DNA of 64,000 bases from Amycolatopsis lexingtonensis (GCF_014873755.1 NZ_JADBEG010000001.1:870501-934500); one strand, 5' to 3'. Shown: positions 8,238 through 16,709, numbered from the stretch's first letter. Notes: generated by a model not told the origin, from the sequence alone. Program-made: numbers and translations.

Positions 8238-8262
8238 GTTTGTCTCTCCCACCTCCGGGAAA
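8238..8262 (+). promoter_or_regulatory. Possible stress-sigma promoter of the dehydrogenase
   Basis: GTTT (8238-8241), a 15-nt spacer and GGGAAA (8257-8262), 35 bases before the ATG. The -10 deviates at one central base from GGGTAA, so support is moderate. Confidence 0.35.
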
Positions 8263-8297
8263 CCGGGGCCGAGACCCGCACGCGGAAAGGGAGAGCC

Positions 8298-9482
8298 ATG
8301 AAGGCAGTGACCTGGCACGGCAAACGCGACGTCCGCGTCGAAGAGGTGCCCGATCCCAAGATCGAGGAGGGAACCGACGCCGTCATCCGCGTCACCTCCA
8401 CCGGGATCTGCGGCTCCGACCTGCACCTGTACGAGGTGCTGGGCGCGTTCATGACCGAAGGCGACATCCTCGGCCACGAACCCATGGGCGTCGTCGAAGA
8501 GGTCGGGCCCGAGGTGAAGCACATCAAGCCGGGGGACCGCGTCGTCGTCCCGTTCAACATCTCCTGCGGCCACTGCTGGATGTGCGACCGCGGGCTGCAG
8601 TCGCAGTGCGAAACCACCCAGGTCACGGCGCAGGGCAAGGGCGCCGCGCTGCTCGGGTACACCAAGCTCTACGGCCAGGTCCCCGGCGGCCAGGCCGAGT
8701 ACCTGCGCGTCCCGCAGGCCCACTACGGCCCGATCAAGGTGCCCGACGGCCCGTCGGACGAGCGGTTCGTCTACCTCTCCGACGTCGTCCCGACCGCCTG
8801 GCAGGCCGTCGAGTACGCGAACGTGCCGCAGGACGGGACTGTCGTCGTCTTCGGGCTCGGGCCGATCGGGCAGATGAGCGCCCGGATCGCCCGGCATCGC
8901 GGGGCGGGCCAGGTGATCGGCGTCGACCTCGTGCCCGAGCGGCTCGCGCGGGCTCGCGAACACGGTGCCACCGCGCTGGACACCCGGGACCACAAGGACA
9001 TCGGCGACACCATCCGCCAGCTGACCAACGGCCGCGGGGCCGACTCCGTGATCGACGCCGTCGGCATGGAGGCGCACGGGGCCCCGGTCGGGCGGCTCGC
9101 GCACAACCTGGTCAACCTGCTCCCGCAGGCCATCGGCGCCAAGGTCACCGAGAAGGCGGGCATCGACCGGCTGAGCGTGCTGTACGCCGCCATCGACAGC
9201 GTCCGCCGCGGCGGCACGATTTCGCTGTCCGGTGTCTACGGCGGGATGGTCGACCCGATGCCGATGATGGAGCTGTTCGACAAGCAGGTCCAGCTGCGGA
9301 TGGGGCAGGCCAACGTCCGGCACTGGATCGACGACATCATGCCGGTGCTCACCGGCGACGGCGATCCGCTCGGCGTCGAGGGCTTCGCCACCCACAAGCT
9401 GCCCCTTCAGGATGCACCGCGCGCGTACGAGATCTTCCAGAAGAAGCTCGACGGCGCCCAGAAGATCCTGCTGCAGCCGTAA
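8298..9482 (+). CDS. Zinc-dependent alcohol dehydrogenase, formaldehyde-dehydrogenase-like
   Basis: A 394-residue medium-chain dehydrogenase. The catalytic-zinc ligands are in ICGSDLHLYE (Cys near 38) and GHEPMG (His/Glu near 62); the structural-zinc region is CGHCWMCDRGLQSQC near residues 92-106; the NAD(P)-binding loop is VVFGLGPIGQM near residues 180-190. It resembles the glutathione-independent formaldehyde dehydrogenase-like branch. It oxidises or reduces alcohols/aldehydes in the cytoplasm; the substrate is not evident. The ATG follows AAGGGAGAG. A CocE-like hydrolase follows after 21 bases, so both may act on the same ester- or aldehyde-type compounds. Confidence 0.85.
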   Translation: MKAVTWHGKRDVRVEEVPDPKIEEGTDAVIRVTSTGICGSDLHLYEVLGAFMTEGDILGHEPMGVVEEVGPEVKHIKPGDRVVVPFNISCGHCWMCDRGLQSQCETTQVTAQGKGAALLGYTKLYGQVPGGQAEYLRVPQAHYGPIKVPDGPSDERFVYLSDVVPTAWQAVEYANVPQDGTVVVFGLGPIGQMSARIARHRGAGQVIGVDLVPERLARAREHGATALDTRDHKDIGDTIRQLTNGRGADSVIDAVGMEAHGAPVGRLAHNLVNLLPQAIGAKVTEKAGIDRLSVLYAAIDSVRRGGTISLSGVYGGMVDPMPMMELFDKQVQLRMGQANVRHWIDDIMPVLTGDGDPLGVEGFATHKLPLQDAPRAYEIFQKKLDGAQKILLQP

Positions 9483-9503
9483 CCCTCGGGAGGGAACTGA
9501 CTC

Positions 9504-11528
9504 TTGCGAGCCGTCACCTCGCTGCCGTACGAAATCACCGTCGAGGACCACGTCCGGATCCCCGCGTCCGACGGGACCGTGCTGTCCGCCCGCATCTGGC
9601 GGCCGGTCTCGTCGGACGCCGAGCCGGTGCCGGCGATCCTCGAGTACATCCCCTACCGCAAGCGGGATCTCACCGCGCCGCGCGACTCGATCCACCACCC
9701 CTACCTCGCCGGGCACGGGTACGCCTGCGTGCGCGTGGACATCCGCGGCACCGGCGAGTCCGAGGGCGTCCTGGCCGACGAGTACCTCGAGCGCGAGCAG
9801 CTCGACGCCGAGGACGTCCTGGGGTGGATCGCCGCCCGGCCGTGGTGCACCGGCGACACGGGCATGATGGGGATCTCCTGGGGCGCGTTCGCCGCGCTGC
9901 AGGTCGCGGCGCGCAAGCCGCCGAGCTTGCGCGCCATCGTGATTTCCTCGTTCACCGACGACCGGTTCGCCGACGACATGCACTACATGGGCGGCTGCCT
10001 GCTCTCGGACAACGTCGCCGAGTCCGGCACGATGTTCGCCTACGCCACGCTGCCGCCCGACCCGGCGGTCGTCGGCGAGCGGTGGCGCGAGATGTGGCGG
10101 GAACGGCTGGAGGACTGCAGCCTGTGGATCGAGAACTGGCTCGGCCACCAGCGTCGTGACGACTACTGGCGGCACGCCTCGGTCTCGCAGAACTACACCG
10201 ATGTCCAGGTCCCGGTGCTGGCTTCCAGCGGCTGGGCCGACGGCTACTCCAACGCCGTCATCCGGCTGCTGGCGCACCTCGACGTGCCGCGGCGCGGGCT
10301 GATCGGGCCGTGGTCGCACAAGTACCCGCACCTCGGCGAGCCCGGCCCGGCGATCGGCTACCTCCAGGAAGTCGTGAAGTGGTGGGACCACTGGCTCCGC
10401 GGCGAGGAGAACGACGCCATGGACGGCCCGATGCTGCGGACGTGGATGCAGGAGAGCGTCCCGCCGTCGACGTCCTACGAGGACCGGCCCGGCCGCTGGG
10501 TCGGCGAAGCCACCTGGCCGTCCCCGCACGTGCGGCCGCAGAAACTGCCGCTCGCGCCGCACCGGCTCGCGCGGCCGGGGGAGACCGTCGACGACGAGGC
10601 GCTGACGGTGTCCTCGCCGCTGTCGGTCGGGCAGTTCTCCGGGAAGTGGGCGTCCTACAGCGCCCCACCCGATCTGCCCTACGACCAGCGCGAAGAGGAC
10701 GGCGGCTCGCTCGTCTTCGACACGGACGTGCTCACCGAGCGGTGCGAGATCCTCGGGTCGCCGGTCGTGCGGCTGGAGGTCTCCGCAGACCAGCCGGTCG
10801 CGATGGTCGCGGCGCGGCTGTCCGACGTCGCCCCGGACGGGCGCGCCACCCGCGTCACCTACGGGCTGCTCAACCTGACCCACCGCGACGGCCACGACGA
10901 GCCGGCGCCGATGGAGCCGGGGCAGCGGTGCGCGGTCGAGATCGAGCTGAACGCCGTCGCGCAGGCTTTCCCGCCCGGGCACCGGATCCGGCTGTCACTG
11001 TCCACTTCGTACTGGCCGCTGGCGTGGCCGCCGCCGACGCCGGTGCTGCTGTCCGTCCACACCGGACACAGCGCGCTCGAGCTGCCGGTCCGGCCGGTCG
11101 CCGAGCCGGACGAGCTGCCCGCCCGGCCGTTCGGGGAGCCCGAGGGCGCGCCGCCGATGGCGGTGACCGCGCTGACGCCGGGGGAGCAGCGCTGGACCGT
11201 CTCCCGTGACCTCGTCGACTACCAGTCGGCGCTGGACATCGTGAAGGACGCCGGCACCGTGCGCTTCGACGACCTCGACCTCGAGGTCACCCGGGACGTC
11301 CGCGAGCGCTACACCTGGGTTGCCGACGACTTCTGCTCGCCGGTGGCGGAGACGGCGTGGGACGTCACCTTCGCCCGCGGCGAGTGGCTGGCGCGCAGCG
11401 AGACGCGCACCCGCGTGTCCTGCACGGACACCGAATTCGTCATCGACGCCCAGCTGGACGGCTACGAAGGGGCCCGCCGGATCGTCTCGCGCAACTGGCA
11501 CCGGCGGATCCCGCGCGACCTGGTCTGA
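9504..11528 (+). CDS. CocE/NonD family hydrolase
   Basis: A 674-residue alpha/beta-hydrolase of the X-Pro dipeptidyl-peptidase S15 / cocaine-esterase family. The N-terminal hydrolase domain has VDIRGTGESEG and the nucleophile elbow GISWGA with Ser125. The C-terminal jelly-roll domain (about residues 330-560) has the LRLSLSTSYWPLAW-type strands (here IRLSLSTSYWPLAWPPP). A tail of about 100 residues follows. The start is TTG at 9504 after GGGAGGGAA. Related enzymes cleave esters, acyl-amino-acid bonds or peptides. There is no signal peptide, so it is probably cytoplasmic. Confidence 0.85.
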   Translation: MRAVTSLPYEITVEDHVRIPASDGTVLSARIWRPVSSDAEPVPAILEYIPYRKRDLTAPRDSIHHPYLAGHGYACVRVDIRGTGESEGVLADEYLEREQLDAEDVLGWIAARPWCTGDTGMMGISWGAFAALQVAARKPPSLRAIVISSFTDDRFADDMHYMGGCLLSDNVAESGTMFAYATLPPDPAVVGERWREMWRERLEDCSLWIENWLGHQRRDDYWRHASVSQNYTDVQVPVLASSGWADGYSNAVIRLLAHLDVPRRGLIGPWSHKYPHLGEPGPAIGYLQEVVKWWDHWLRGEENDAMDGPMLRTWMQESVPPSTSYEDRPGRWVGEATWPSPHVRPQKLPLAPHRLARPGETVDDEALTVSSPLSVGQFSGKWASYSAPPDLPYDQREEDGGSLVFDTDVLTERCEILGSPVVRLEVSADQPVAMVAARLSDVAPDGRATRVTYGLLNLTHRDGHDEPAPMEPGQRCAVEIELNAVAQAFPPGHRIRLSLSTSYWPLAWPPPTPVLLSVHTGHSALELPVRPVAEPDELPARPFGEPEGAPPMAVTALTPGEQRWTVSRDLVDYQSALDIVKDAGTVRFDDLDLEVTRDVRERYTWVADDFCSPVAETAWDVTFARGEWLARSETRTRVSCTDTEFVIDAQLDGYEGARRIVSRNWHRRIPRDLV

Positions 11529-11553
11529 GTTTCACCGCGGCGGCACGGGGTAA
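11529..11553 (+). promoter_or_regulatory. SigB/SigF-type promoter, probably leaderless
   Basis: GTTT (11529-11532), exactly 15 nt, then GGGTAA (11548-11553). A start site 6-8 bases later would coincide with the GTG at 11563, so the mRNA would be nearly leaderless; no Shine-Dalgarno site is present. The -35 overlaps the end of the hydrolase gene. Confidence 0.65.
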
Positions 11554-11562
11554 GCGTCCGGT

Positions 11563-12636
11563 GTGCGCATAGTGATCACCGGAGCCACCGGGAACGTCGG
11601 AACGGCCCTGCTGGCCGCGCTCGAGCCCGGCCACGACGTGGTCGGGCTCGCGCGGCGGCTGCCGGACACGACGGCCGAGCCGTACCGCTCGGCCGGCTGG
11701 TGCGCGCTCGACGTCGGCGATCCGGGCGCGGACCGGGAGCTGACCGCGCTGTTCGAGGGCGCCGACGCCGTCGTGCACCTAGCCTGGGCGATCTCGCCGC
11801 TGCGCGGGGACCCGCCGATGTGGCGCACCAACGACCACGGCACCCGGCACGTGCTCGCCGCGGCGGCCGCCGCCGGGGTGCCGCACCTGGTCGTCGCGTC
11901 CTCCGTGGCCGCCTACGGGCCGGCGCCGCGCTGGGAAAAGGTGCGCGAATACCACCCGTGCACGGGGATCGGGCACAGCGCCTACAGCCGCGGCAAGGCC
12001 GCGCTGGAGTCCCTGCTGGACCGGTTCGAGGCGCGGCACCCGGACGTCGGCGTCGCCCGGCTCCGGCCGTGCGCGATCCTGCAGCGGCGCGCGGCGGGCG
12101 AGTTCGCCCGCTGGCTGCTCGACCCGGCGGTGCCCGCCCGGCTCGCCGGCGGACGCCGGCTGCCGGTGCCGCTGTGGCACGACCTGCGCGCCCAGGCGGT
12201 GCACACCTCCGACGTCGCCGAAGCGATCCGGCTGATCCTCGCCAAGAGCTACGCCGGCCCGGTCAACCTGGCCGCGCCCGAGGTCCTCGACGCCGACGCG
12301 CTCGCCGCCGTCCTGGGTGGCACCCGCCTCCCGGTGCCGAAGCCGCTCGCGCGGGCGGCGGTCCGCGCGGCGTGGGCGAGCGGTGTGCTCCCGGTGCACC
12401 CCGGGTGGCTGGAGCTCGCCGATCGCGCGGCGCTCGTGGACACCACGGTGGCGGAGACCGTCCTGGGCTGGCAACCTCGGTATGACGCCGCGTCCGCGAT
12501 CGCCGAACTGGTCGCCGGGCTGCGCTTGGGTGCGGGGGCGGCCGCCCCGCCCCTGGCGCCGCCGCGCGGTTCCGGGGTACTGGCCCGGCTCCGCTCGCTC
12601 ACCCGGGTCGGGCCGAGTCACCAGTCGCAAGCCTGA
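11563..12636 (+). CDS. NAD-dependent epimerase/dehydratase (extended SDR)
   Basis: A 357-residue extended short-chain dehydrogenase. The N-terminal Rossmann motif is VITGATGNVGTALL near residues 4-17, and the catalytic YSRGK near residues 141-145 supplies the Tyr/Lys pair; a DVAEAIRL-type helix is further on. Such proteins act on nucleotide sugars or other NAD(P)-dependent substrates. The GTG start is the only one that fits the promoter just upstream. A 15-base gap separates it from the next gene, so the two form an operon. Confidence 0.8.
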   Translation: MRIVITGATGNVGTALLAALEPGHDVVGLARRLPDTTAEPYRSAGWCALDVGDPGADRELTALFEGADAVVHLAWAISPLRGDPPMWRTNDHGTRHVLAAAAAAGVPHLVVASSVAAYGPAPRWEKVREYHPCTGIGHSAYSRGKAALESLLDRFEARHPDVGVARLRPCAILQRRAAGEFARWLLDPAVPARLAGGRRLPVPLWHDLRAQAVHTSDVAEAIRLILAKSYAGPVNLAAPEVLDADALAAVLGGTRLPVPKPLARAAVRAAWASGVLPVHPGWLELADRAALVDTTVAETVLGWQPRYDAASAIAELVAGLRLGAGAAAPPLAPPRGSGVLARLRSLTRVGPSHQSQA

Positions 12637-12651
12637 ACAGCAGGAGGGCCA

Positions 12652-14244
12652 GTGAGCACGGAAGCCTTCGACGCGGTGGTGATCGGCGCCGGGCACAACG
12701 GGCTGGTGGCGGCGAACGTCCTGGCCGACGCGGGCTGGTCGGTCCTCGTGCTGGAGGCGACCGAGCAGCCGGGCGGTTCGGTCCGGACGGCCGAGGTCAC
12801 CGAACCGGGCTTCCGCAACGACCTCTTCAGCGCGTTCTACCCGCTCTCGGCGGTGTCACCGGTCATCAAGAGCCTGCGGCTGGCCGAGCACGGCCTGCGC
12901 TGGCGGCATGCCCCCGACGTCCTGGCGCACGTGCTCCCCGACGACCGGTGCGCGGTGCTGTCCCGCGACCTCGACCGCACGGCGGCGTCGGCCGACGAGT
13001 TCGCCCCGGGCGACGGCGACGCGTGGCGGGCGCTGTTCGCGCAGTGGCGGGAAATCCGCGAACCGCTGCTGAACGCGTTGTTCACGCCGTTCCCGCCCGT
13101 CCGCCCGGCGCTGAAGCTGCTGCGCCGCACCGGGACCGGGGACGCGCTGCGCCTGGCGCGCATGCTGACGCTGCCGGCGCGCCGGTTCGGCGACGAGCTG
13201 TTCGCCGGCGAGGGCGCGAAGCTGCTCGTGGCGGGGAACGCCGCGCACAGCGACCTTTCCGTCGACAACGCCGGCAGCGCCGTGTTCGGCTGGCTGCTCG
13301 CGATGATCGGGCAGGACGAGGGTTACCCGGTGCCCGAAGGCGGTGCGGGCGAACTGATCGCGGCGCTGGTCCGGCGGCTGGAGTCCCGCGGCGGGCAAAT
13401 CCACTGTGGACGGCCGGTGCGTGAGGTCCTCGTCGGCGGCGGGCGCGCGCTCGGCGTGCGTGACGCGGCCGGTGACCCGGTCCGGGCGCGCAAGGCCGTG
13501 CTCGCCGACGTGCCGGCGCCGGTGCTGTACCGCGAACTCGTCGGCGAGGACTGGCTGCCGCCGCGGCTGGTCGAGGACCTCGGGAAGTTCGAATGGGACA
13601 GCGGGACGGTCAAAGTGGACTGGGCGCTGTCCGGCCCCATCCCGTGGACGGCCGAAGCCGCCCGGGGCGCGGGGACCGTCCACCTCGGCACCGACCTCGA
13701 CGGGCTCGCGGCGTTCGGCGGCGAGCTCGCCAGGGGCCGGACCCCGCGCCGCCCGTTCCTGCTGCTGGGCCAGATGACCACGACCGACCCGACGCGTTCG
13801 CCCGCGGGGACCGAAGCGGCGTGGGCGTACACGCACGTGCCGCGCGGGACGATGGAGAACCGCTCGGCGCTGGAGCGGCGGGCGAAGCGGATCGAGGAGA
13901 CGATCGAGGCCAACGCGCCGGGGTTCACCGGGCTGATCAAGGCGCGGTACCTGCAGGGGCCGACCGAGCTGGCGGGGCACAACCCGGGCCTGGTGGGCGG
14001 CGCGATCAACGCCGGGACCACGGCGATCCACCAGCAGCTGTTCTTCCGCCCGGTGCCGGGCACGGGCCGCGCGGACACCCCGGTGGACCGGCTGTTCCTG
14101 GCGGGCGCGTCGGCCCACCCCGGTGGCGCGGTCCACGGCGGCCCAGGCGCCAACGCGGCCCGCGCGGCACTGGCCCGCGCCGGCCGCCTCGGCGGCGGCT
14201 ACGCGGCGGTGATCCGGGCCGCCCACCGCGCGATCTACAGCTGA
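12652..14244 (+). CDS. FAD-dependent oxidoreductase of the phytoene-desaturase type
   Basis: A 530-residue flavoprotein. The dinucleotide-binding motif VIGAGHNGLVAANVLADAGW is near residues 10-29, followed by ATEQPGGS. The C-terminal family block GASAHPGGAVHGGPGANAAR is near residues 484-503. It belongs to the CrtI/amine-oxidase-like NAD(P)/FAD oxidoreductases; the C-terminal block is typical of actinobacterial members not tied to carotenoids. No phytoene synthase is nearby, so a role in pigment synthesis is not supported. The GTG at 12652 has an AGGAGG site, and the gene is downstream of the stress-promoted epimerase. Confidence 0.82.
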   Translation: MSTEAFDAVVIGAGHNGLVAANVLADAGWSVLVLEATEQPGGSVRTAEVTEPGFRNDLFSAFYPLSAVSPVIKSLRLAEHGLRWRHAPDVLAHVLPDDRCAVLSRDLDRTAASADEFAPGDGDAWRALFAQWREIREPLLNALFTPFPPVRPALKLLRRTGTGDALRLARMLTLPARRFGDELFAGEGAKLLVAGNAAHSDLSVDNAGSAVFGWLLAMIGQDEGYPVPEGGAGELIAALVRRLESRGGQIHCGRPVREVLVGGGRALGVRDAAGDPVRARKAVLADVPAPVLYRELVGEDWLPPRLVEDLGKFEWDSGTVKVDWALSGPIPWTAEAARGAGTVHLGTDLDGLAAFGGELARGRTPRRPFLLLGQMTTTDPTRSPAGTEAAWAYTHVPRGTMENRSALERRAKRIEETIEANAPGFTGLIKARYLQGPTELAGHNPGLVGGAINAGTTAIHQQLFFRPVPGTGRADTPVDRLFLAGASAHPGGAVHGGPGANAARAALARAGRLGGGYAAVIRAAHRAIYS

Positions 14245-14272
14245 CTCGCGCCGCCGCCCGGGTTCGCCGGAA

Positions 14273-14327
14273 GGCCGTGAATGCCACATCGAGGGACCTA
14301 AAGGCCGTGGATGTGGCATTCACGGCC
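14273..14327. terminator. Perfect 18-bp hairpin between convergent genes
   Basis: Arms of 18 bases (14273-14290 and 14310-14327) are exact inverted repeats, GGCCGTGAATGCCACATC and its complement, with a 19-nt loop. It lies between the stops of two convergent genes and can serve both as a terminator. There is no T-run. The GTGAATGCCACAT arm resembles the palindrome used by the two insertion sequences at 55 kb. Confidence 0.6.
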
Positions 14328-14328
14328 G

Positions 14329-14796
14329 TCACGGGCTGGGGTGGCCGTCGCGCGCGCGAGCGTGCTTGCCGGTGGCGAGGTCGGCGAGGCGGGCGAGGGA
14401 TTCGGTGTTGCGCGGCTTGACGATGAGCGACTGCACGGCGGCCGGCAGCACCTTGCCGATGCCGCTGACGATGTGCTCGGTCATCCGGACCAGCGTGGCG
14501 CCTTCGCCGTGCGGGACGAGCGTCAGCCCGACCGCCGCCGCGCCGAGGGGCCAGCCGCGGGCCTCCAGGGACAGCGACAGGCCCGGCTCCACCGCCCGGA
14601 CCACGGTGACGTCCTGGATGTGCACCGGCCACGGGCCCACGCTGTGGTGGATCCGGGAGCCGATCGCGGGCCAGTCGTGGTCGACGTCGCGGATGTGCGA
14701 GCTGCCGACCACCCACCCGGCGTAGAGCCAGCCGTCGGCGAGGACGTCGAACACGGCGTCGGGCGGTACGTCGATCACGCGGCTGACCTCGGTCAC
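14329..14796 (-). CDS. SRPBCC (START/Bet v1-fold) family protein
   Basis: A 155-residue single-domain SRPBCC protein. It starts MTEVSRVIDVPPDAVFDVLA, the usual first strand and helix of polyketide-cyclase-like/START proteins, and ends with a long C-terminal helix around SLARLADLATGK. The fold makes a hydrophobic pocket for lipids or small aromatic ligands. The GTG at 14796 has an AGGAGG site. It is divergent from the YihY gene and shares with it a mirrored GGGTAT promoter region. Confidence 0.78.
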   Translation of the reverse strand: MTEVSRVIDVPPDAVFDVLADGWLYAGWVVGSSHIRDVDHDWPAIGSRIHHSVGPWPVHIQDVTVVRAVEPGLSLSLEARGWPLGAAAVGLTLVPHGEGATLVRMTEHIVSGIGKVLPAAVQSLIVKPRNTESLARLADLATGKHARARDGHPSP

Positions 14797-14829
14797 GGGG
14801 TTCCTCCTGGTCGTCGGGACGCAGGAGGA

Positions 14830-14852
14830 ATACCCAGTGCCGGACGGGGTAT
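14830..14852. promoter_or_regulatory. Mirrored pair of GGGTAT promoter elements
   Basis: ATACCC (14830-14835, reading GGGTAT on the minus strand) and GGGTAT (14847-14852) face away from each other, 11 nt apart. Each would have its -35 region (GGAAT and GGCAT, imperfect) inside or just beyond the other element. They point to the SRPBCC gene and the YihY gene respectively. Confidence 0.5.
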
Positions 14853-14873
14853 GCCGTCGCCGACGAAGCGGAG

Positions 14874-15866
14874 GTGGCGGTGGTGGCCAAGCGACGGAAA
14901 GAGCCCGAAGGTCCGGGAGAGCTGTCCAAGCGCTCGTGGGGCGCGGTGCTGAAACGCACGTTCAAGCAGTTCGGCCGCGACAACCTGACCGACTGGGCCG
15001 CCGCGCTGACCTACTACGGCGTGCTGTCGTTGTTCCCCGGCGTCATCGTGCTCACGTCGCTGCTCGGCCTGCTCGGCCCGGACAAGATCCAGACCGTGAT
15101 CGACAACGTCAACCAGGTCGTCCCGGGACAGGGCAAGGACATCCTCGTCGGCGCGATCAAGGAACTGACGGGCTCACGCGGCCTGGCCGGCCCGCTGGCG
15201 ATCATCGGCCTGCTCGGCGCGCTGTGGTCGGCGTCCGGGTACATCGGCGCGTTCATGCGGGCGTCGAACGCGATCTACGGCATGCCGGAGGGCCGGCCGG
15301 TGTGGAAGGTGGTGCCGATCCGGGTGCTGCTCACCGTCGGGATCGTCGTGCTGCTGGCGTTGTGCGCGCTGGGCGTGGTGGCGACGGGGACGGTCGCGCG
15401 CCGCCTGGGCGACCTGATCGGCCTCGGCTCGACCGGGGTGCTGGTGTGGGAGATCGCGAAGTGGCCGGTGATCGCGGTGCTGGTCAGCCTGGCGTTCGCG
15501 CTGCTGTACTGGGTGGGCCCGAACGTGCGGCAGCCGGGCTTCAAGTGGCTGACCCCGGGCGGCCTGCTGGCAGTGCTGCTGTGGGTGGCGGCGTCGGCCG
15601 GGTTCGCGCTGTACGTCGCGAATTTCGGTTCGTACAACAAGACTTACGGTTCGCTGGCGGGCGTGATCGTGTTCCTTGTATGGTTGTGGATCTCGAACCT
15701 GGCCGTGTTGCTGGGTGCCGAGCTGGACGCCGAGCTCGCGCGGGGCCGCAGCATCGAAGCGGGGCGCGAGGAGGACCAGGAGGAGCCCTTCCTGCCGCCG
15801 CGGGACACCAAGGCGATGGACGAAGACGAGGCCGCGGACGTGGCGCGCGAGACGAGACGGAGCTGA
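14874..15866 (+). CDS. YihY/virulence factor BrkB family membrane protein
   Basis: A 330-residue inner-membrane protein with six hydrophobic helices. The family signature is the DWAAALTYYGVLSLFPGVIV segment near residues 43-62, followed by a long acidic cytoplasmic tail rich in Glu and Asp. The function is unknown; the old ribonuclease BN label for this family was an error. The GTG at 14874 is the best start, followed by two more in-frame GTG codons. A VOC gene follows after 4 bases, and the promoter is probably the mirrored stress-type element upstream. Confidence 0.85.
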   Translation: MAVVAKRRKEPEGPGELSKRSWGAVLKRTFKQFGRDNLTDWAAALTYYGVLSLFPGVIVLTSLLGLLGPDKIQTVIDNVNQVVPGQGKDILVGAIKELTGSRGLAGPLAIIGLLGALWSASGYIGAFMRASNAIYGMPEGRPVWKVVPIRVLLTVGIVVLLALCALGVVATGTVARRLGDLIGLGSTGVLVWEIAKWPVIAVLVSLAFALLYWVGPNVRQPGFKWLTPGGLLAVLLWVAASAGFALYVANFGSYNKTYGSLAGVIVFLVWLWISNLAVLLGAELDAELARGRSIEAGREEDQEEPFLPPRDTKAMDEDEAADVARETRRS

Positions 15867-15870
15867 CCGG

Positions 15871-16251
15871 ATGGCCGCCCGCATCACCGGACTGGTGCTC
15901 GACTGCCGAGACCCCGACCGGCTGGCGGAGTTCTGGTGCGCGGTGCTGGGGTACGAGGTGATCGGCCACGAGCCCGACGGGCTCGAGCTGGGCCTGCCGG
16001 GCGTCCCGCTGGGGGAGGGGCCGCCGACGCTGGTGCTGGCCCGGACGGAGGACCCGCGCCGCGGGAAGCTGCCGTTGCACGTGGACGTGAACCCGGTGGG
16101 TGGTGACCAGGAGGCGGAGCTGCGGCGGTTGCTGGAGCTGGGGGCGCGGCCCGCGGATGTGGGTCAGGACGGGACCGAGTCCTGGGTGGTGCTGCAGGAC
16201 CCGGAGGGGAACGAGTTCTGCCTGCTGCGGAAAGAGCTGGGCACGGACTGA
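15871..16251 (+). CDS. VOC family protein
   Basis: A 126-residue single-domain vicinal-oxygen-chelate protein. The first half has ITGLVLDCRDPDRLAEFWCA, and the end has VVLQDPEGNEFCLL. It is a paralogue of the protein at 1567, with the same DPEGNEFC block, and may bind a metal and an electrophilic small molecule. The ATG at 15871 is 4 bases after the stop of the YihY gene, so the two are co-transcribed. Confidence 0.8.
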   Translation: MAARITGLVLDCRDPDRLAEFWCAVLGYEVIGHEPDGLELGLPGVPLGEGPPTLVLARTEDPRRGKLPLHVDVNPVGGDQEAELRRLLELGARPADVGQDGTESWVVLQDPEGNEFCLLRKELGTD

Positions 16252-16290
16252 GCGGGGTGCCGCGGCTCGCTCGGCTGCGGGTTCGCCGAC

Positions 16291-16343
16291 GTCTTGAATG
16301 AGTCATTCAGGTCTTCGGAGGTCCTGAATGACTCATTCAAGAC
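16291..16343. repeat. 53-bp double palindrome, copy 2
   Basis: Same element as at 7909, in inverted orientation. Palindromes TGAATGAGTCATTCA (16295-16309) and TGAATGACTCATTCA (16325-16339) are joined by a 15-base centre that is the exact reverse complement of that in copy 1. It lies between two convergent genes, in a 119-base gap with no other feature. Confidence 0.85.
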
Positions 16344-16370
16344 ACCGCAGGCCCGACCCGCCGGTGACCT

Positions 16371-16709
16371 TCAGCCGTCCTCTGCCGCGCAGCGGCGCCA
16401 CTGCACGTGGTCGCCTTCGCGGTCCGCGTGCCACACCGCGGTGCCCGAGTCCGACTCCCACGTCGGCAACAGCCGTCCGGTCACCACGTGACCGCGCGCC
16501 ACCCGGCCGAACAACTCCACGCCGTCCGCCCGGCGGGCCGCCGGGATCCACGCCGGAAATCGGGCACGGGGGAGTTTTCGTTCGATCCACTCGCGGGCCG
16601 AGCCCTCGCTGCCGTGCTCGGACTCGACGATGCTCGACACCGGCCCGTCGCCGCCTACGGCGAGGCCGATCGACGCGCGCCAGCGCACGGGGGACGGGTC
16701 GGAAGTCAT
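16371..16709 (-). CDS. Hypothetical protein
   Basis: About 112 residues from the ATG at 16709 (MTSDPSPVRWRASIGLAVGG), mixed in composition with no motif; the tail VWHADREGDHVQWRRCAAED is convincing as coding. A GTG at 16778 in the same frame has a better ribosome site (AGGAGG) and would add 23 residues. Another frame over 16640-16750 also reads plausibly (VYWPADPAVRDPGDDDF), so the 5' half may have shifted frame. The function is unknown. Confidence 0.45.
   Translation of the reverse strand: MTSDPSPVRWRASIGLAVGGDGPVSSIVESEHGSEGSAREWIERKLPRARFPAWIPAARRADGVELFGRVARGHVVTGRLLPTWESDSGTAVWHADREGDHVQWRRCAAEDG

Larger units (their letters stand above)
7815..8297. repeat. Intergenic cluster of TGANTCA-centred palindromes
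   Basis: No protein gene is supported in this 483-base gap. It holds one 53-bp paired palindrome (7909-7961) and single palindromes at 7832-7848, 8035-8049, 8065-8079 and 8137-8153. Each has arms of 7-8 bases around a central C or G, of the type TGAATGACTCATTCA or TGAACGACTCGTTCA. Another half-conserved copy is near 8170. A phrase GACTTTGCCGNGAC beside them recurs at 35936. An apparent 68-codon frame here only reads through the repeats. The 3' end holds the dehydrogenase promoter. Confidence 0.8.

Noticed and set aside
7815..8297. Possible CRISPR array
   Set aside because: The repeats are short palindromes of unequal spacing with no constant-length spacers, and no cas genes are near.
6816..10982. 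1388-codon minus-strand frame
   Set aside because: It covers the phosphate transporter, dehydrogenase and hydrolase genes antisense, shows no domain, and has shadow-frame composition.
12652..14244. Carotenoid biosynthesis gene (phytoene desaturase)
   Set aside because: The protein has the fold, but no phytoene synthase or other carotenoid gene is near and the C-terminal block fits a broader oxidoreductase group.
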